A DNA stretch of 64,000 nucleotides. Origin: Paratinospora sagittata. Taxonomy: Eukaryota; Streptophyta; Magnoliopsida; Ranunculales; Menispermaceae. The translations under genes and the position numbers were made by a program. Numbering within the stretch: position 1 is the stretch's first letter; each line of letters starts with the position of its first letter. The notes under the pieces are model-generated. The model worked only from the letters and a program-made list of their open reading frames with translations. It did not search any database and was not told the DNA's origin. Positions 24,548 through 36,854 of the stretch are shown piece by piece. The DNA is taken from NCBI GenBank assembly GCA_035771175.1, contig CM069598.1:12444539-12508538 (forward strand), in the 5' to 3' direction.

Positions 24548-25084
24548 ACCCAAGTTCGAACCAAAAAATATATGAATCCAACCTTTGGATCGAACCTTCA
24601 GATCAAGCCCTTTGACCGAGCCATTAGATCAACAATTTAATCAATTTTATGAAATATATTTTAAAATAAGGATTTAATTTAATAAATAAAATAAAACAAA
24701 CAAATCATAAATTAATATATATATATATTATAATACTATTTTTGAACCCAATAACTCTTTTTTATTTTATATTCTTAATTAAAAATATTCCTTTCATAAT
24801 TTTACCCAAATCCATATTATTATAATTTAGCTAAATTCATTTTTTGTGATACTATATACTTAGGAAAATTGAATTGTAGAATAATTAACATATTCATTAA
24901 TGTATCATTTGAGTGATTGTCTCGAGTTACACATCAACAATAGTTCAAGATAATCCAATGATGTATAAAATTAATATACACTTTAGAAATTAATGTAGCA
25001 TTCATGTAAACTATTAGCTTTTTCAATAATTTACATGGTGATGTACATCTGATTGGTTCATTGGATTCTGGTATTCATCTTCAA

Positions 25085-25601
25085 AGGGCTGACAAACTTT
25101 AGCTTATAGCGTATCGTGATGCAGATTCGGGTGTTGATCCTGATGATAGGAGATCAACCACTGGTAGTTGTATCTTCTTTGGACCAAATCCTGTCACTTG
25201 GCAATCTAAGAAGCATACTATCTCTCAGTCATCTACAGAAGCAAAATACAAAAGCTTGGCAACCGTTACTGTGTATTTTGTTTGTGAAAAGGTTATGCAA
25301 AAGGCTATTGTGATCAAACATCTCCCTTCTAGTATGCAGCTTGCTGATGGCTTACTAAGGCTATTTCAAGCTCCGAGTTCTCCGATTTTCAAATCAAACT
25401 CAGTGTGCTAGCTTTATCCACTCTGAGTTTGAAGGGGGGTAATAAGGAAGTTAATGTAGTTTTAGTTTGTTAGTCAGTTCTTAGTCTTGTGCAGCTGTGA
25501 GTAAGGTTGTTAGTTAGTTAGTTAGGATTTCTGTTTCAACTCAATTCATAGTATAGCTATAAATACTGTGTCGGTCATGTTCATTTGTATCTTTTAGTTT
25601 T
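25085..25601 (+). pseudogene. Old Copia fragment: RNase H C-terminus and start of 3' LTR
   Basis: The frame at 25106-25270 reads YRDADSGVDPDDRRSTTGSC and then NPVTWQSKKHTISQSSTEA, the diagnostic end of a Copia RNase H. The expected DNxSA and RTKHIEID segments are missing, so the gene has an internal deletion before IKHLPSSMQLADGL. A polypurine tract GAAGGGGGG (25430-25438) then introduces LTR-like sequence from about 25439 with a TATA-like CTATAAATAC at 25557. This LTR is cut at 25601 by Copia A1 and resumes at 31032. Confidence 0.75.
25597..25601 (+). repeat. Target site duplication of Copia A1 (left), GTTTT
   Basis: GTTTT here and at 31032-31036 flank the TGTTGG...TAACA termini of Copia A1 exactly. 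Confidence 0.85.
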
Positions 25602-26174
25602 TGTTGGTCCACCTCGGCGGCTATTCAAAGAAGACGACTGTCAACAGGAGGGCGGCTGAATTTCACGTGGGCAGCAAGCAAGAATAACGTGGGGCGGCAA
25701 AAAAAAAAAAAAATAAAAAATGAAATTGTCAAACAGGGCGCCGAAGTTGTTGAAAATTTTGTATTAAAATATGATTTATGTATTTATAAAATTGCCCCTC
25801 AATACTCCTATAAATAGAACCTTAATTTCATTCTTGAAATTCATTAGGAGAGATCTAATAGGAGAGATCGAGAGAGCCTCAAAGAGAGTTTCTTTGAGAA
25901 GAAAAAGTGTAAGCCAATTTGTGAAGTTTTATCCACAAATTGAAGATACATAGATATTGTATATTTGTGAGAGATCCACCGAAGGGTGAAGTTTGTAATC
26001 CCATTATATTATAGTAGAAGTCTTTAAGCGGCCTACGGGTCCCGTGGTTTTTACCTCCTTTTTAGAGGGTTTTTCACGCTAAAATCTTTGATGTTATTTT
26101 TGTTATATTTTAGTTTGGGAAATTATCCTGGGATTGTAGAATTTATTTCTTTACAATCATCAATTTATCCAATA
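25602..26174 (+). repeat. 5' LTR of Copia A1
   Basis: Begins TGTTGGTCCACC and matches 30463-31031. It contains TATAAATA (25809-25816) as the likely promoter. The terminal TG...CA has decayed at the 3' end (..CCAATA). Confidence 0.9.
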
Positions 26175-26177
26175 AAG

Positions 26178-26190
26178 CGGTATCAGAGCC
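26178..26190 (+). other. Primer binding site (tRNA-iMet) of Copia A1
   Basis: CGGTATCAGAGCC lies 3 bp after the 5' LTR. A2 has TGGTATCAGAGCC, the complement of the initiator tRNA-Met 3' end. Confidence 0.85.
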
Positions 26191-26204
26191 TGGGTCGTTT
26201 TCAG

Positions 26205-26360
26205 CGAAAGTACTGTTCATACATATAATACTATTCATGCATACGGCACTGTTTTGTCTACAGGTACTATTTTGAATAGTAGTATTATTCACAAAGTACT
26301 ATTTATGGGGTACTATTCATAAGGGGGTACTATTCATAGAGTACTATTCATCGCCGGAAA
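26205..26360 (+). repeat. ACTATTCAT-type repeats in Copia A1 leader
   Basis: TACTATTCAT and close variants recur about ten times between the primer site and the gag start. The equivalent region of A2 (57172-57330, minus) shows the same motif with a different copy number. Confidence 0.85.
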
Positions 26361-26399
26361 AGTGTCAAGCTCCGCAAAACCTGTTGACTGACGACTCAA

Positions 26400-29300
26400 A
26401 TGGAGGAGAGCACAAGCAATATGAACACAGGCAATATGAACACAGGCAATATGATCAGGTTGACTGCATTTAATTATGCAATTTGGAAGCCGAAGATGGA
26501 GGATCTTTTATACATTAAAGATCTATGGAAGCCGATTATAATGCCGAAGGAGAAAATCGTGACTACAACTTTGACAGATGACTAGACATCAAAAACAACT
26601 AGCATAGACGCTGACTGGGCCGTGCTGAACCGAAAGTGTGCTACTCAAATCAGACAATGGATCGACAAGAGCATTTTTCAAAATTTTGCTAATGAACACG
26701 ATGCTTACGTTCTTTGGCAAAAGTTGGAAAAAATGTATGCGAGGACAACCGTACAGAATAAAGCTAATCTGATGCGACGATTAGTTAATATGAAGTATAA
26801 AAATGGAAGCAGCGTATCGGAACACATGAGTGAGTTCCAAGGCATTGTAGATCAACTCAACTCTATGATGATGATCGTAGATGACGAGCTACAAGCGTTG
26901 TTGTTGCTGAGTTCTCTACCAAAAAGTTGGGACACTCAAGTTGTGTCAGGTAGTAACTCAGCTCCTGAAGGCAAGCTTACCATGGACATGGTAAAAGACA
27001 GAATGCTGAACGAAGAGTCTCGACGAAAAGACGATGGATATACTCCTGAAACTGAAGCACTTGTCATGGAAAAACAAGGCAAACAAGAATGGCACGGAAG
27101 AAGTAAAAGCAGATATCCTCGTATCCAAAGTCAGCAAAGAGGACGCTCGAAGTCCAGATCGTGGCATGACAAGAAGTGTCATCACTGCGGCAAGCCCGGA
27201 CACTTCATTTGAGAATGTAGAAAGTTAAAGGTGGAACGATCCAGAAATCAAGAAGCAGAAACCCGAACGAATGACACTGCAACTCTCACTGAAGAAGTTG
27301 TCATTGTTCGAGATGCTGATTATGTCAACCTTGCTTGTCAAGACTCTACATGGGTAGTTGACTCAGGTGCTTCCTACCATGTCACCTCACGACGAGATTT
27401 CTTTTCAACCTACACTCAAGGTGATTTCGGACGAGTGAGGATGGGAAATGATAATGCATCCAAAATTATCGACATCGGTAATATTTATTTAGAAACTAAC
27501 CTTGGATGCAGGTTACTCTTGAAAGATGTGAGGCATGTTCCTGATATCCGCCTCAATTTGATCTCCACCAGAATGCTTGATGACAATGGCTACAATAATA
27601 ACTTTGGTGAAGGAAAATGGAAGCTCACCGAAGGAAAATGGAAGCTCACCAAAGGAAACTTGGTAGTAGCCAAAGGCAAGAAAGATACATCACTTTACAT
27701 CACAGACGCCAAGCTGTGTAGAGAAAAAGTAAATACCATGAGGAAAGAAGTTCCCACCGAGTTATGGCATAAGCGGCTCGGCCACATGAGTGAAAAGGGT
27801 CTCAGAATTCTTTCCAAGAAGGAGCACTTGCCAGGAATGACAGGTACATCTTTATGTACTTGTGTTGATTGCATTATGGGTAAATAACATAAAGTTGCAT
27901 TTCGTAGTTCCCCACCATCTAGAAAGGCAAATATTCTAGATTTAATACACACAAATGTCTGTACAATGAGTTATAAGACACTAGGAGGTGCTCATTATTG
28001 TGTGACTTTTATTGATGATCACTCTAGAAAAGTGTGGGCCTTTGCTTTGAAAACTAAAGATCAAGTGCAGGAAGTGTTCAAACAATTTCATCTAAAAGTT
28101 GAGAGAGAAACTGACAGACATTTGAAGTGTGTACGATCAGACAATGGCGGTGAGTATCGCAGATCATTCGAGGAGTACTGCAGAAGTTTCGGCATCAGGC
28201 TGGAAAAATCGGTACCAAAGACACCTCAACACAACGGTGTCGCAGAAAAGATGAACAGAACCATTTGTGAAAGAATCAGATGTATGCACTCAAATGCAAA
28301 ACTGCCAAACTCCTATTGGGGGGAGGCAATGAGGACAACAGTCGATTTAATCAACCTTTCTCTATCAGTTCCACTGAACTACGACGTACCAGAAAAGGCT
28401 TGGACGGGGAAAGACGTTTCTTACAAACACTTGAAAGTATTCGGTTGCAGAGCATTTGTTCACATCCCTAGAGACGAGAGGTCCAAGCTGGATGGAAAAG
28501 CGAAACAGTGTATCTTTGTGGGATATTCCCATGAAGAATTCGGCTACAGACTTTGGGATCCTGTCAAGAAAAAGATTGTCAGAAGCAGAGACGTGGTGTT
28601 TCTTGAAGATCAGACGATCGAGGATTTTCAGAAACCTGAGAAGCCACAATCAGAAGAAATTCCAGTTAATCTGGAACCAGTCTCTCCATCAACAAATTCA
28701 GATGACAAGGAAGCTGCACCAGTTACTGAGGATGATGTTCAACTAGCTCAAAGTTTAGAATCAGAACAAGTTCCTGAACAAGTCCAACCAGAAGCACAAC
28801 TTAGGAGATCCACCAGAGAGCGACAACCAAGTCAAAGATATTCTCCTAGCGACTATGTGATGCTCACTGACGGGGGCGAACCAGAGAGCTATACCGAAGC
28901 TATCACTGACCAGCATAAGACTGAGTGGATGAAAGCCATGCAGGAAGAAATGAAATCTCTGCATGAGAACCACACATTTGACTTGGTGAAATTACCACAG
29001 GGAAAGAAAACCCTCAAGAACAAGTGGGTGTACAGGATCAAAAGCGAAGAAGGTAGCTCGCATCCTCGATACAAAGCAAGATTGGTTGTGAAAGGATTCA
29101 GACAGAAGAAAGGCGTTGACTTCGATGAAATCTTCTCACCAGTGGTAAAAATGTCTTCAATCCGAGTTGTTCTTGGCTTGGCAGCTAGTCTTAATCTGGA
29201 GGTTGAACGACTTGATGTAAAAATCGCATTTTTACACGGTGATCTTGACGAGGAAATCTATATGGAGCAGCCTGAAGGTTTCCAAGTCAAAAGAAAAGAG

Positions 29301-30446
29301 AAGCTGGTATGCAGGCTAAAGAAAAGTCTGTACGGTTTGAAACAGGCACCGAGGCAGTGGTATAAAAAGTTTGACTCATTCATGGAGGAAAAGGAGTACA
29401 ACCGAACGACAGCTGATCATTGCGTCTTCATCAAAAAATTCTCTAATGGTGATTTTATTATTCTTTTGCTTTATGTTGATGATATGTTGATTGTAGGCCA
29501 ATATATTGGCAAGATTAACACGTTGAAGAAAGAGTTGAGCAAGTCTTTTGCCATGAAAGACTTAGGACCCGCAAAGCAAATCCTTGGCATGAAGATTGTT
29601 CGTGACAAGAAGAACAAGAAACTTTGGCTATCTCAAGAGAAGTATATTGAGAAAGTTTTAGAGCGGTTCAACATGAGCAAAGCTAAACCTGTTAGTTCTC
29701 CACTGGCAAGCCACTTCAAGCTTAATGCGAGCCAGTGTCCTTCAAGCGAAGAGAAGAAATCAGAGATAAGCAAGGTGCCTTATGCATCTGTAGTTGGCAG
29801 TCTAATGTATGCTATGGTATGCAGCAGACCAGACATTGCTCATGCTGTTGGTGTTGTGAGCCGGTTTCTATCAAATCCTAGAAAGGAACATTGGACAGCA
29901 GTCAAATGGATACTCAGGTATCTTAGAGGTACTTCTAGTCATTGTTTATGTTTTAGTAATGATAAATCTGTATTAGAAGGATTTACAGATTCAGATATGG
30001 CTGGCGATGTGGATACGAGAAAGTCGATATCCGGGTACCTAATAACCTTTGCTGGGGGAGCTGTCTCATGACAATCACGATTACAGAAGTGTATTGCCTT
30101 AAGTACCACAGAAGCAGAGTACATTGCAATCACTGAAGGTTGTAAGGAGATACTGTGGATGAAAAAGTTCCAACAATAATTGCATCAGAACCAAGAAAAT
30201 TATGTTCTTTATTGCGACAGTCAAAGCGCAATTCACCTCAGCAAGAACTCAACCTTCCATTCAAGGTCCAAGCACATCGACGTGAGGTATCATTGGATTC
30301 GTGATGTTCTGGAAAATAAACTGCTGCAAGTTGAGAAGATCCACACTAATAACAACGGGGCAGATATGATGACGAAGTCTCTGACCAGAGAAAAACTTGC
30401 TATCTGTAGAGAGATTGCAGGTGTGGAGGAGCCCTGTTCCATATGA
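26400..30446 (+). pseudogene. Copia A1 gag-pol, broken by five in-frame stops
   Basis: A single frame of 1,349 codons without frameshift, interrupted by stops at 26583-26585, 27210-27212, 27885-27887, 30069-30071 and 30177-30179. Order: gag (UBN2-type, FNYAIWKPKMEDLLYIKDLW); CCHC knuckle CHHCGKPGHF; aspartic protease WVVDSGASYHVTS; integrase zinc region ELWHKRLGHMSEKGL; integrase core DHSRKVWAF, SDNGGEYR, TPQHNGVAEKMN; reverse transcriptase LDVKIAFLHGDLDEEIYMEQ and LLYVDDMLIVG; RNase H FTDSDMAGDVDTRKSISGY and DSQSAIHLSKN. Comparison with A2 shows most stops arose by single substitutions, two of them C-to-T or G-to-A. Inactive for protein, but it may still be mobilised in trans. Confidence 0.92.
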
Positions 30447-30460
30447 GGTGGAGGGGGAGA
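30445..30460 (+). other. Polypurine tract of Copia A1
   Basis: GAGGTGGAGGGGGAGA immediately precedes the 3' LTR, the expected plus-strand primer. Confidence 0.85.
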
Positions 30461-30462
30461 TT

Positions 30463-31031
30463 TGTTGGTCCACCTCGGCGGCTATTCAAAGAAGACGACT
30501 GTCAACAGGAGGGCGGCTGAATTTCACGTGGGCAGCAAGCAAGAATAACGTGGAGCGGCAAAAAATAAAATAAAAATGAAATTGTCAAACAGGGAGCCGA
30601 AGTTGCTGAAAATTTTGTATTAAAATATGATTTACGTATTTACAAAATTACCCCTCAATACTCGTATAAATAGAGCCTTAATTTCATTCTTGAAATTCAT
30701 TAGGAGAGATCTAATAGGAGAGATCCAGAGAGCCTCAAAGAGAGTTTCTTTGAGAAGAAAAAGTGTGAGCCAATTTGTGAAGTTTTATCCACAAATTGAA
30801 GATACATAGATATTATATATTTGTGAGAGATCCACCGAAGGGTGAAGTTTATAATCTCATTATATTATAGTGGAAGTCTTTAAGCGGCCTACGGGTCCCG
30901 TGGTTTTTACCTCATTTTTAGAGGGTTTTTCATCCTAAAATCTTTGGTGTAATTTTTTGTTGTATTTTAGTTTGGGAAATTATCCTGAGATTGTAAAATT
31001 TATTTTTTTACAATCATCAATTTTTCTAACA
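30463..31031 (+). repeat. 3' LTR of Copia A1
   Basis: TGTTGG...CTAACA, followed directly by the TSD GTTTT at 31032-31036. Confidence 0.92.
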
Positions 31032-31158
31032 GTTTTGAAGTTTTGTTTAGTTCTCTTTCTACCTTTTAGCTCTTTGTCTCTGTTCTTTCTTATCTTTGAT
31101 ATCAGTCTTACGTCTTTTGCTTGCTGTGTTCAATTTCTTTCTTAGTACTGTGTGGTTT
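31032..31158 (+). repeat. Continuation of old Copia LTR and junction with TPS 5' flank
   Basis: After the TSD this sequence continues the LTR interrupted at 25601 (TTTAGTTCTCTTTCTACC and on). The last bases, ACTGTGTGGTTT, together with 36011-36025 resemble CTGTGTCGCTTTAGTTTTGAGC in the 5' region of the TPS gene at about 47230. This suggests that the old Copia lies against a TPS 5' flank. Confidence 0.5.
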
Positions 31159-31379
31159 TGTACAATATTAATTAGTTAATTAGTTAGCTAACTAATATTA
31201 TTACAGTTAGTTAATTAGTTACTAATTATGTGTGATGAGCTGGCTTTTCTGTTATGGCTATTGTATCATCTGTAACATATTTTCAAAGTAAGAATGAGAA
31301 ATATTATTTCATTCTTTCATTTCCCTGTTTTGTATTCTCTATTTTTGATGTTAGTAGCAGAAAGTTCTGCTAGGGTTCA
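31159..31379 (+). repeat. 5' LTR of Copia B
   Basis: Starts TGTACAATATT and ends AGGGTTCA. Contains TTAGTTAATTAGTTAGCTAA tandem-like motifs. Matches 35771-36010. Confidence 0.88.
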
Positions 31380-31553
31380 TGGTATCAGAGAATGTTTTCA
31401 GATCTTACGATTTCTGATATTGCGTTTCCTGATCTTACATTCTTGGATTTGGATTCAAGGAGATCTTGCGTTCTTGGCGTTCTTGGCGTTCATGAATTTG
31501 GATTCAAGATTGAGAAGTATAGGTTTTGGTAGTAGGTAAATCTTGATGCGATC

Positions 31554-34500
31554 ATGGCAGATGCATCAAGGAGCTCGACTTCTGGAAATGCTCGCGGCAC
31601 GACACTAGGAGCAGTGACGGAGATGAAGATACACGATAATGGCGATGCATTATATCTGCAAAATTCAAATCATCCTCGAATGATCTTAGTAACGACGCCA
31701 TTAACAGGCAATAACTACCTCTCTTGGAATCGTTCTATGAGGATTGCCCTAGGGTCCAAAGTAAAGTTAGGGTTTATAAATGGGAAATGTGAAATTCCGG
31801 ATCCTGATTCCGCTGATTTCGCACAGTGAAATAGGGTTGATTGTATGGTGACCTCCTGGATTTTGAATTCAATATCCAAGGAGATTTTTGAAGTTTTTCT
31901 CTATGTTACATCTGCAAGGCAGTTGTGGAGTGAGTTAGAGGAACTTTTGGAGAATCAAAAGGTCCTTTACTCTATTAGTTACCGAGGGAAATTAGTTCTA
32001 TTACACCAGGAAATTTCTCTGTGGTTCAATATTACACCAAATTGAAGAAGTTGTGGGATGAACTCAATTGTTTAGTGCCCATTCCACAATGTACTTGTGG
32101 AGCAGCCAAGATGGTGGCTGATATCACCTCTTTTAATGGGTTGATGCAATTGTTGATGGGGTTAAATGATCAATTTGATCACATTAGGAACCAAATTCTG
32201 GTGATGGATTCATTGCCTAGTTTGAATAAAGCCTATTGTATGGTTTTAAGGGTCGAAAAATAGAGAGAGATCCACGTTGCTTATGTTGATAATAATGGAA
32301 ATAATGCTCTATTTGTACACACACAATACACTAAGAAAGAAGGAGTTAATAAAGGTGCATACAAAAAGAAAGATAATGAAAAAAAATCTTATATGCATTG
32401 TGATTATTGCAATGCTAATGGCCATGTCAGAGATACATGTTTCAAATTCCATAGTTATCTAGATTGGTTTAAGGAGTTACAAGAACAAAAGAAGAAAACT
32501 ACTGGAAAAAATGTTGCTACATGGAGGATACACCTTTGGATGTTGCATATGATGGAGAAAATGGCAAGAATAAGGACTGGAGCTCTACTATAGTTGAATT
32601 GATACAACAAGAGGTTGCTAAAGCTATAAAGGGCAAATATGTTATGGATGGATCACATATAAATCTTGCTCATTTAGGGGAATTTGCAGGTATACATCAT
32701 GTTTTTGCTTTGAGTACTTTTACTTTATTGGAATCAGGATCTTGGATTATAGACACAGGGGCATCCAACTATATGTGTGGAGATTCATCTTCTTTTACCA
32801 AACCATCTACATTGCCTAAACCTATACAAGTATATTTGCCAGATGGATCTGTTACCTCAGTCCATCAACTTGGCAATGTTGTTCTTCATCCTAAACTAGT
32901 TCTTACAAACACTTTTTATGTTCCCAATTTCAAATTCAATTTACTATCTGTTAACAAACTCTCTAAAACAATCCATATTAAATTCCTTTTTTCATCCTAC
33001 ATATTGTGTTTTACAGGACTTGCTGACTGAAGAGGTTTTGGCCATTGATAGGGTTGTAGGAAATCTGTACATTTTGGATAAAAATTGTTTTTCCATTGCT
33101 CAGTTGCAGTCCTATTACACACACTTGGCACAACTTATACAACTGGGAGATAAGTCTTCCAATTCTCTTGCTTCCTCTACTTGTACTGATGAATTTTACA
33201 TGAATAAACTTCAGTACCTTCTTCTTTTCTTTAGCATAAAAGACTTGGTCATGCTTTTTATGATGTTATGAAACATTTATCTTTTCTTTCAAGATCTTCT
33301 ATTAAATCCACTGTTGTTTGCCCTTTGTCTAAACAACATTGACTACCTTTTCCAAAGAGTAATATACATACTAGCCAAGTCTTTGATTTGCTGCATTTAG
33401 ATATTTGGGGTCCCTATAAACAACCTTCTATTTCTGGTGCTCATTATATGCTTACTATTGTTGATGACTTTAGTAGGGCTACATGGACTTTTTTGCTTCA
33501 ATCTAAACACCAAACTGCTCACACACTTACAAATTTCCTAAAATTAGTTCAAACTCATTTTCAAGCCAAGATTAAAATCATCAGGACTGATAATTGGACT
33601 GATAATTGGACTGAGTTTGTTAACTAGGAATGTCATAATTTTGTTTTCTCAATTGGGCATCATACATCAAAAAACTTGTGCTTATACTCCACAACAAAAT
33701 GGTGTTGTGGAGAGAACATAAATACCTTCTCCAAATTGCTATTGCCCTTATGTTTCAATCCCATTTACCCTCAAAATTTTGGGGAGACTCTCTTCTTGTT
33801 GCTACTTACATCATAAATAGACTTCCCTTCCTCCTTTTATTCCTTTACCTTATGTTCCTGTTTCAAGTGATGATGATGATGATGTATTACCTCATTCCCC
33901 TCCCCTTCCTTACCAGATTCTGATAGTCCTACTTCTTCTTCCTCTTCATCTAGTCCTCTTGATCTTTCTCCTTCTTCTTCTAATTCTTCTCCTTCTACCA
34001 ATATTGTTCCACTTCGCCAAAGCACTAGAGTTAGAAAACAACCTGCATGGTTAAATGATTTTGTCTCAAATGTCATGCATACTATTCTTCTATCTATTGC
34101 ACAAGCCTCTTCAGTCCGTAATTCTTCACCATATACACCACTAACATTTCCTTATATTACTTCACCTAACTTCTCTTCTTCATATAAATATGGCTCTTTT
34201 TGGCTAATGTGTTTCATATCCAAGAGCCCACTTCCTATTAAAGAACTAGTACTGAAGCGGAATGGGTGGAGGCTATGAACAGAGAACTCACTGCTTTGCA
34301 AGCTAATCATACTTGGGTGTTAACTATTTTACCAGAAGGTAAGAAGGCCATTGGATCCAAATGGGTATTTAAGGTTCAACTTCATCCTGATGGGAGTGTG
34401 GATAAGTTTAAAGCGAGGCTTGTAGCTAAGGTTTATTACCAGGTTGAGGGAGAAGATTATTTCGAAAGTTTATCTCTTGTTGCTAAGCTAGTAACTGTTC

Positions 34501-35760
34501 GAGTGCTTTTGGCTATTGCTACTGCTAAAACTTGGCCCATACATCAGTTAGATATTAATAATTCTTTCTTACATGGTTACTTAGATGAGGAAGTGTATAT
34601 GTTACCACCTCAAGGCTATTCTAAGGCTTCCTCAGACCAAGTATGTCATCTTAAACGTTCTTTATATGGCCTTAAGTAGGCTTCTCGACAATGGAATCAG
34701 GAATTTACAGTTCAGTTGCATAAGTATAGTTTTATGCAGTCTTCTCATGATAATTGTTTGTTTGCTAAACGCTGTTCTACTTCCTTTTCGGCTTTAGTTG
34801 TTTATGTAAATGATGTGCTCATTACTGGGACTTATGAGTCAGAAATTATTGCTGCTAAAGAAATTCTTCATGCTCAGTTTTCTATCAATGATCTTGGCTA
34901 TGTCAAATATTCCTTGGCCTGGAAATTGCAAGAACTTCGGAAGGCACGTATGTTAATCAAAGAAAATACACATTGGATATTCTTCATGATGTAGGCTTAT
35001 TGGGTGCTAAGCCTACGGAAACTCCTCTTCGTAAAGGATTTACATTCACTCATGAGATGGGGCCTTTGTTACTTGATCCTGACAGGTATAGAAGACTTAT
35101 TGGTAGGCTTCTATAATTAGGTTTCAGAAGACCAGATATTACTTACAGTGCGCAGAAACGAAGTCAATTTGTGAATGGTCCATGTCAAGGCCATTGGGAT
35201 GCTGCCACACATGTTCTCAGAAATCTCAAAGATTGTCCTTCCAAGGGTTTATTTTATCCTTCTAATTCTACCTTACAGTTACAGGCTTGTTGTGATGCTG
35301 ATTGGGCTTCTTGTTTGGATACTCGACATTCTGTCGCAGGCTCTTGTATTTTTCTTGGTTCGGCTTTGATCTCTGGGAAAGCAAAGAAACAGACTACTAT
35401 GTCTAGATCATCTGCTGAAGCTGAATACAGGAGTATATATGGCTTCAACTGTGTGCGAGTTGCAATGGATTTCTTATATCTTGCGAGACTTTGGTTTGCC
35501 TTCTTCCTTATCCATTCCTCTTTGGTGTGATAATCAAGCTGCTCTACATATTGCAGCTAATCCTGTATTCCATGAGAGAACAAAACATTTGGAGATTGAT
35601 TGTCATCTTGTTCGGGACAAATTCAAGCAAGGGTTCATTCTTCCTACTCATGTTTCTTCCAGGTTACAAATTGCTGATTTGTTTACGAAGCCTTTGTCAT
35701 CTCCTGTTTTTTCTAGTTTGTTGTCCAAGTTGGGCTTGTTAGATTTTCACCAAGCTCCAA
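31554..35760 (+). pseudogene. Copia B gag-pol, many stops and frameshifts
   Basis: The remnant can be followed across frames. Gag starts at 31554 (MADASRSSTSG, then LTGNNYLSWNRSMRIALGSK) with a stop at 31827. CCHC knuckle CDYCNANGHVRDTC at about 32396; protease WIIDTGASNYMC at about 32743; integrase core LLHLDIWGPYKQ and TIVDDFSRATW from 33390; reverse transcriptase [20 protein letters not shown] from 34360. The catalytic segment reads YVNDVLITG near 34803, so one of the two catalytic aspartates is replaced. RNase H is at about 35285-35690 (ACCDADWASC, WCDNQAALHIA, ERTKHLEIDCHLVRDK). Clearly inactive and older than A1 and A2. Confidence 0.88.
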
Positions 35761-35770
35761 CTTGGGGGGA

Positions 35771-36010
35771 TGTACAATATTAATTAGTTAATTAGTTAGC
35801 TAACTAATATTATTACAGTTAGTTAATTAGTTGCTAATTAGGTGTGATTAGCTGACTTTTGTGTCATGGCTATTGTATGTATATATATAAAATCTGTAAC
35901 ATATTTTCAGAGTAAGAATGAGAAATATTATTTCATTCTTTTACTTCCCTATTTTGCATTCTCTGTTCTTGATGTTGTTTGGTAGTAGCAGAAAGTTCTG
36001 CGAGGGTCTA
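35771..36010 (+). repeat. 3' LTR of Copia B
   Basis: Follows the polypurine tract directly. Starts TGTACAATATTAATTAG and carries a TATGTATATATATAAA insertion relative to the 5' LTR. Confidence 0.88.
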
Positions 36011-36017
36011 GGCTTTA

Positions 36018-36025
36018 GTTTGAGC
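36018..36025 (+). repeat. 8-bp TSD (left) of hAT MITE
   Basis: GTTTGAGC here and ATTTGAGC at 36855-36862 flank the element, matching at 7 of 8 positions. hAT transposons make 8-bp duplications. Confidence 0.8.
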
Positions 36026-36854
36026 TAGGGGGTGTATTTGGGTTGGGTTGAGTCGGTTTGAGGCCAAAATCTAACCCAATTCAAACAGGGTTGTTAAATT
36101 TGAAACCCAACCCAATCTATCCTCCAACCCAACCCAACCCAACCCAAATAGTTCAGATTTGGTTTGGGTTGGGTCGGTAAATCGGATTAGACTTGGACCT
36201 AATTTTAGTAACTTCAAACAATAATTTACAAAATAATTGTTACAAAACAAATTATGGTGGCCTTTTTTTTTTACCCAATATTTACAGTATGCTATTACAA
36301 TGGCTTAGATTGGTGATTATGAAACTCATGCTCATGATGATGATTCAATTCTTTTGTTGGTTTACATCTTTAAAACTTGATATAAACATAACTTGTTACA
36401 TGAGCTTATTTTTACATTGCTAAAAAGTGTCAATGGTTAAACACTGAAAATTCTTATCGAACAGTTGAAAAAACACACATAAGAATAAATAAGGTAGAAT
36501 AAAAAAAGACACAAGTACACAGTCAAGCTAAAAAGACAAAAAAGATAAAAAAAAATTAATTTTAAGTTATTATGATTGTTAAGCTCCGCATTAGTAAGTT
36601 TTTTTTTTAAAAAAATTATTAAAGCTCTAAATCATAAATATGTAATTATAAAATTTATGACTTTGAGACTAATATTATGATTTGGTTTGGGTCGGATTAT
36701 TCGATTTTTTATAGGTTGAACCCATGACCCAACTCAAACTGATCGGGTTAGGTATTTTAAAATTCAACCCAACTCAAACTACCTATTTAACCCAATTGAA
36801 ACCAACCCAAAAGATTCGATTCGGTCGGGTTGATCGTGTTGATGAACACCTTTA
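36026..36854. mobile_element. hAT-type non-autonomous element (MITE), 829 bp
   Basis: Starts TAGGGGGTGTATTTGGGTTG and ends GTTGATGAACACCTTTA, giving terminal inverted repeats of the TARRGGTGTTCA type. The subterminal regions are rich in GGGTTGGGTT/AACCCAACCC. No transposase. It inserted into a copy of the TPS 5' region. Confidence 0.85.

Larger units (their letters stand above)
23473..25084. other. Non-coding stretch between LINE and Copia nest
   Basis: Apart from the foldback element at 23626-24547 no feature is supported. Open frames at 24023-24363 on both strands come from the GC-rich hairpin, not from genes. Confidence 0.5.
25602..31031 (+). mobile_element. Copia A1: full-length Ty1/copia element (Tork/Tnt1-like)
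   Basis: 5,430 bp with LTRs of about 570 bp (25602-26174, 30463-31031), a tRNA-Met primer site, repeat-rich leader, gag-pol frame, polypurine tract and a 5-bp TSD. The LTRs differ at roughly 25 positions by eye (about 95-96% identity), so it is clearly older than copy A2 at 49292-57946. It sits inside the LTR of an older Copia. Confidence 0.93.
31159..36010 (+). mobile_element. Copia B: degenerate full-length Ty1/copia element with short LTRs
   Basis: 4,852 bp. LTRs are 31159-31379 (221 bp) and 35771-36010 (240 bp, with small insertions), both starting TGTACAATATTAATTAG. The primer site TGGTATCAGAG (31380-31390) abuts the 5' LTR, and the polypurine tract CTTGGGGGGA (35761-35770) abuts the 3' LTR. 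Flanks GGTTT (31154-31158) and GGCTT (36011-36015) are a one-mismatch TSD. Confidence 0.9.
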
